The translations under genes were made by a program, and so were the position numbers. A stretch of 64,000 bases of DNA from Enterobacter sp. JBIWA008. GTDB taxonomy: Bacteria > Pseudomonadota > Gammaproteobacteria > Enterobacterales > Enterobacteriaceae. The stretch spans positions 62,001 to 126,000 of the forward strand of contig NZ_CP074149.1 in the NCBI RefSeq assembly GCF_019968765.1, given 5' to 3'. Of this stretch, positions 63,416 to 64,000 are shown one piece after another. Below the pieces are notes generated by a model that made no database searches, was not told the origin of the DNA, and saw only the letters and a program-made list of their open reading frames with translations. Within the stretch, counting starts at the first letter, position 1. Every line of letters starts with the position of its first letter.

Positions 63416-64000
63416 TAGCGCAACTGGGGGACCGGCTGCCATATATCAACTTTTACCGCTTCTGCCAGTTGCTGGAGCAGAGCCAGCCGGACAAACCGGT
63501 TACGGGCAGTACCTGGCAGGTACGTCATGAACCGGTACGTTTTCGGCCACACCCGGGGATGGGCTTTCCGGCATCTGAAATCAAAGGGATTGAGCAGTCT
63601 GAGCATTCGCATCTGCCGCCGACGGTACGCATCACCTTTATGGGGCTCTACGGCGTGGAGTCCCCGCTGCCGACGCACTATATCGATGATATTACCCAGC
63701 GACGGGAAGGGTATGAGGCCACCGCGGATTTCCTCGATATCTTCAACCACCGGCTGATTGCCCAGTACTACCGTATCTGGCGTAAATACTCATACCCGGC
63801 GACTTTCGAAGAAGGCGGTAAGGACAAAACCTCGCAGTACCTGCTGGGACTGGCCGGGCTCGGGATTAACGGCTGCACGGACAGTATCGCGACCCCGGCT
63901 TCGCGCTTTCTGGCGCTGCTGCCGGTCATGTTGCTGCCGGGGCGTACCGCAGAAGGCATGGCCTCATTGGTGCGCCTGCTGGCACCCAACACGCAGGCGA
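63370..64000 (+). CDS. tssG: T6SS baseplate subunit TssG, cut by the window end
   Basis: From ATG 63370 (AGAAGGAAAA in front) the partial product reads as TssG: LGDRLPYINFYRFCQLLEQS, VRFRPHPGMGFPASEIKGIE, VRITFMGLYGVESPLPTHY, LGLAGLGINGC. About 210 residues are present; the full length is usually about 320-360. It overlaps the tssF end by 46 bases. Confidence 0.92.
   Translation, partial: MHPVERESQSASARLIAQLGDRLPYINFYRFCQLLEQSQPDKPVTGSTWQVRHEPVRFRPHPGMGFPASEIKGIEQSEHSHLPPTVRITFMGLYGVESPLPTHYIDDITQRREGYEATADFLDIFNHRLIAQYYRIWRKYSYPATFEEGGKDKTSQYLLGLAGLGINGCTDSIATPASRFLALLPVMLLPGRTAEGMASLVRLLAPNTQA

Overview
The window looks like chromosomal DNA of an enterobacterium close to Enterobacter (cloacae complex) or a near relative such as Leclercia or Klebsiella. 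This rests on the gene families and the order of the type VI secretion genes, not on a marker gene. It reads as three blocks.

Block 1 (1-17.7 kb) holds a ToxR-type regulator with a FidL-like partner (701-1943), a GlxA-type regulator (2072-3070), a methyltransferase (3156-4154), two gene remnants, and an unusual minus-strand cluster. That cluster (4969-11516) combines two holin-like proteins and an M15 peptidoglycan peptidase with four proteins that lack signal peptides: two built of Ig-like domains and two resembling beta-propellers. It is followed by two regulators (IprA-like, LysR) and a 1339-residue inverse autotransporter adhesin. No phage structural genes are present, so the holin/endolysin set is best explained as a type 10-like (lysis-cassette) export system for the signal-less proteins. 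This is the most interesting system in the window.

Block 2 (about 17.98-37.4 kb) is a CP4-57-like genomic island. It begins at an exact 22-bp copy of the 3' end of selC (17981-18002), the usual scar of a selC-integrated island. It carries an IS10-type element that cut off the end of a DUF4942 gene (itself already broken by a nonsense codon), the CbtA/CbeA toxin-antitoxin pair with its usual DUF957/DUF5983/DUF987/RadC/ArdB/DUF932 neighbours, a YfjR-YfjT-like group, a YfjP-type GTPase, an unexplained three-gene module with an RHIM-like motif (30899-32812), and an AlpA/inovirus-Gp2/zinc-ribbon group. No integrase lies in the window.

Block 3 (38.05 kb to the end) is most of a type VI secretion locus: tssB, tssC, tssK, tssL, an OmpA-family anchor, hcp, clpV, a DUF2778 (Tlde1-type) effector with a small membrane immunity candidate, vgrG, a class 3 lipase effector with a lipoprotein immunity candidate, a membrane protein, PAAR, a membrane protein of unknown role, tssM, tssA, an accessory slot (lipoprotein and DUF805 protein), tssF and the start of tssG. 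tssE and tssJ are not seen and may lie beyond the right edge. The effector stretch is visibly richer in A+T than the structural genes, as expected for exchangeable cargo.
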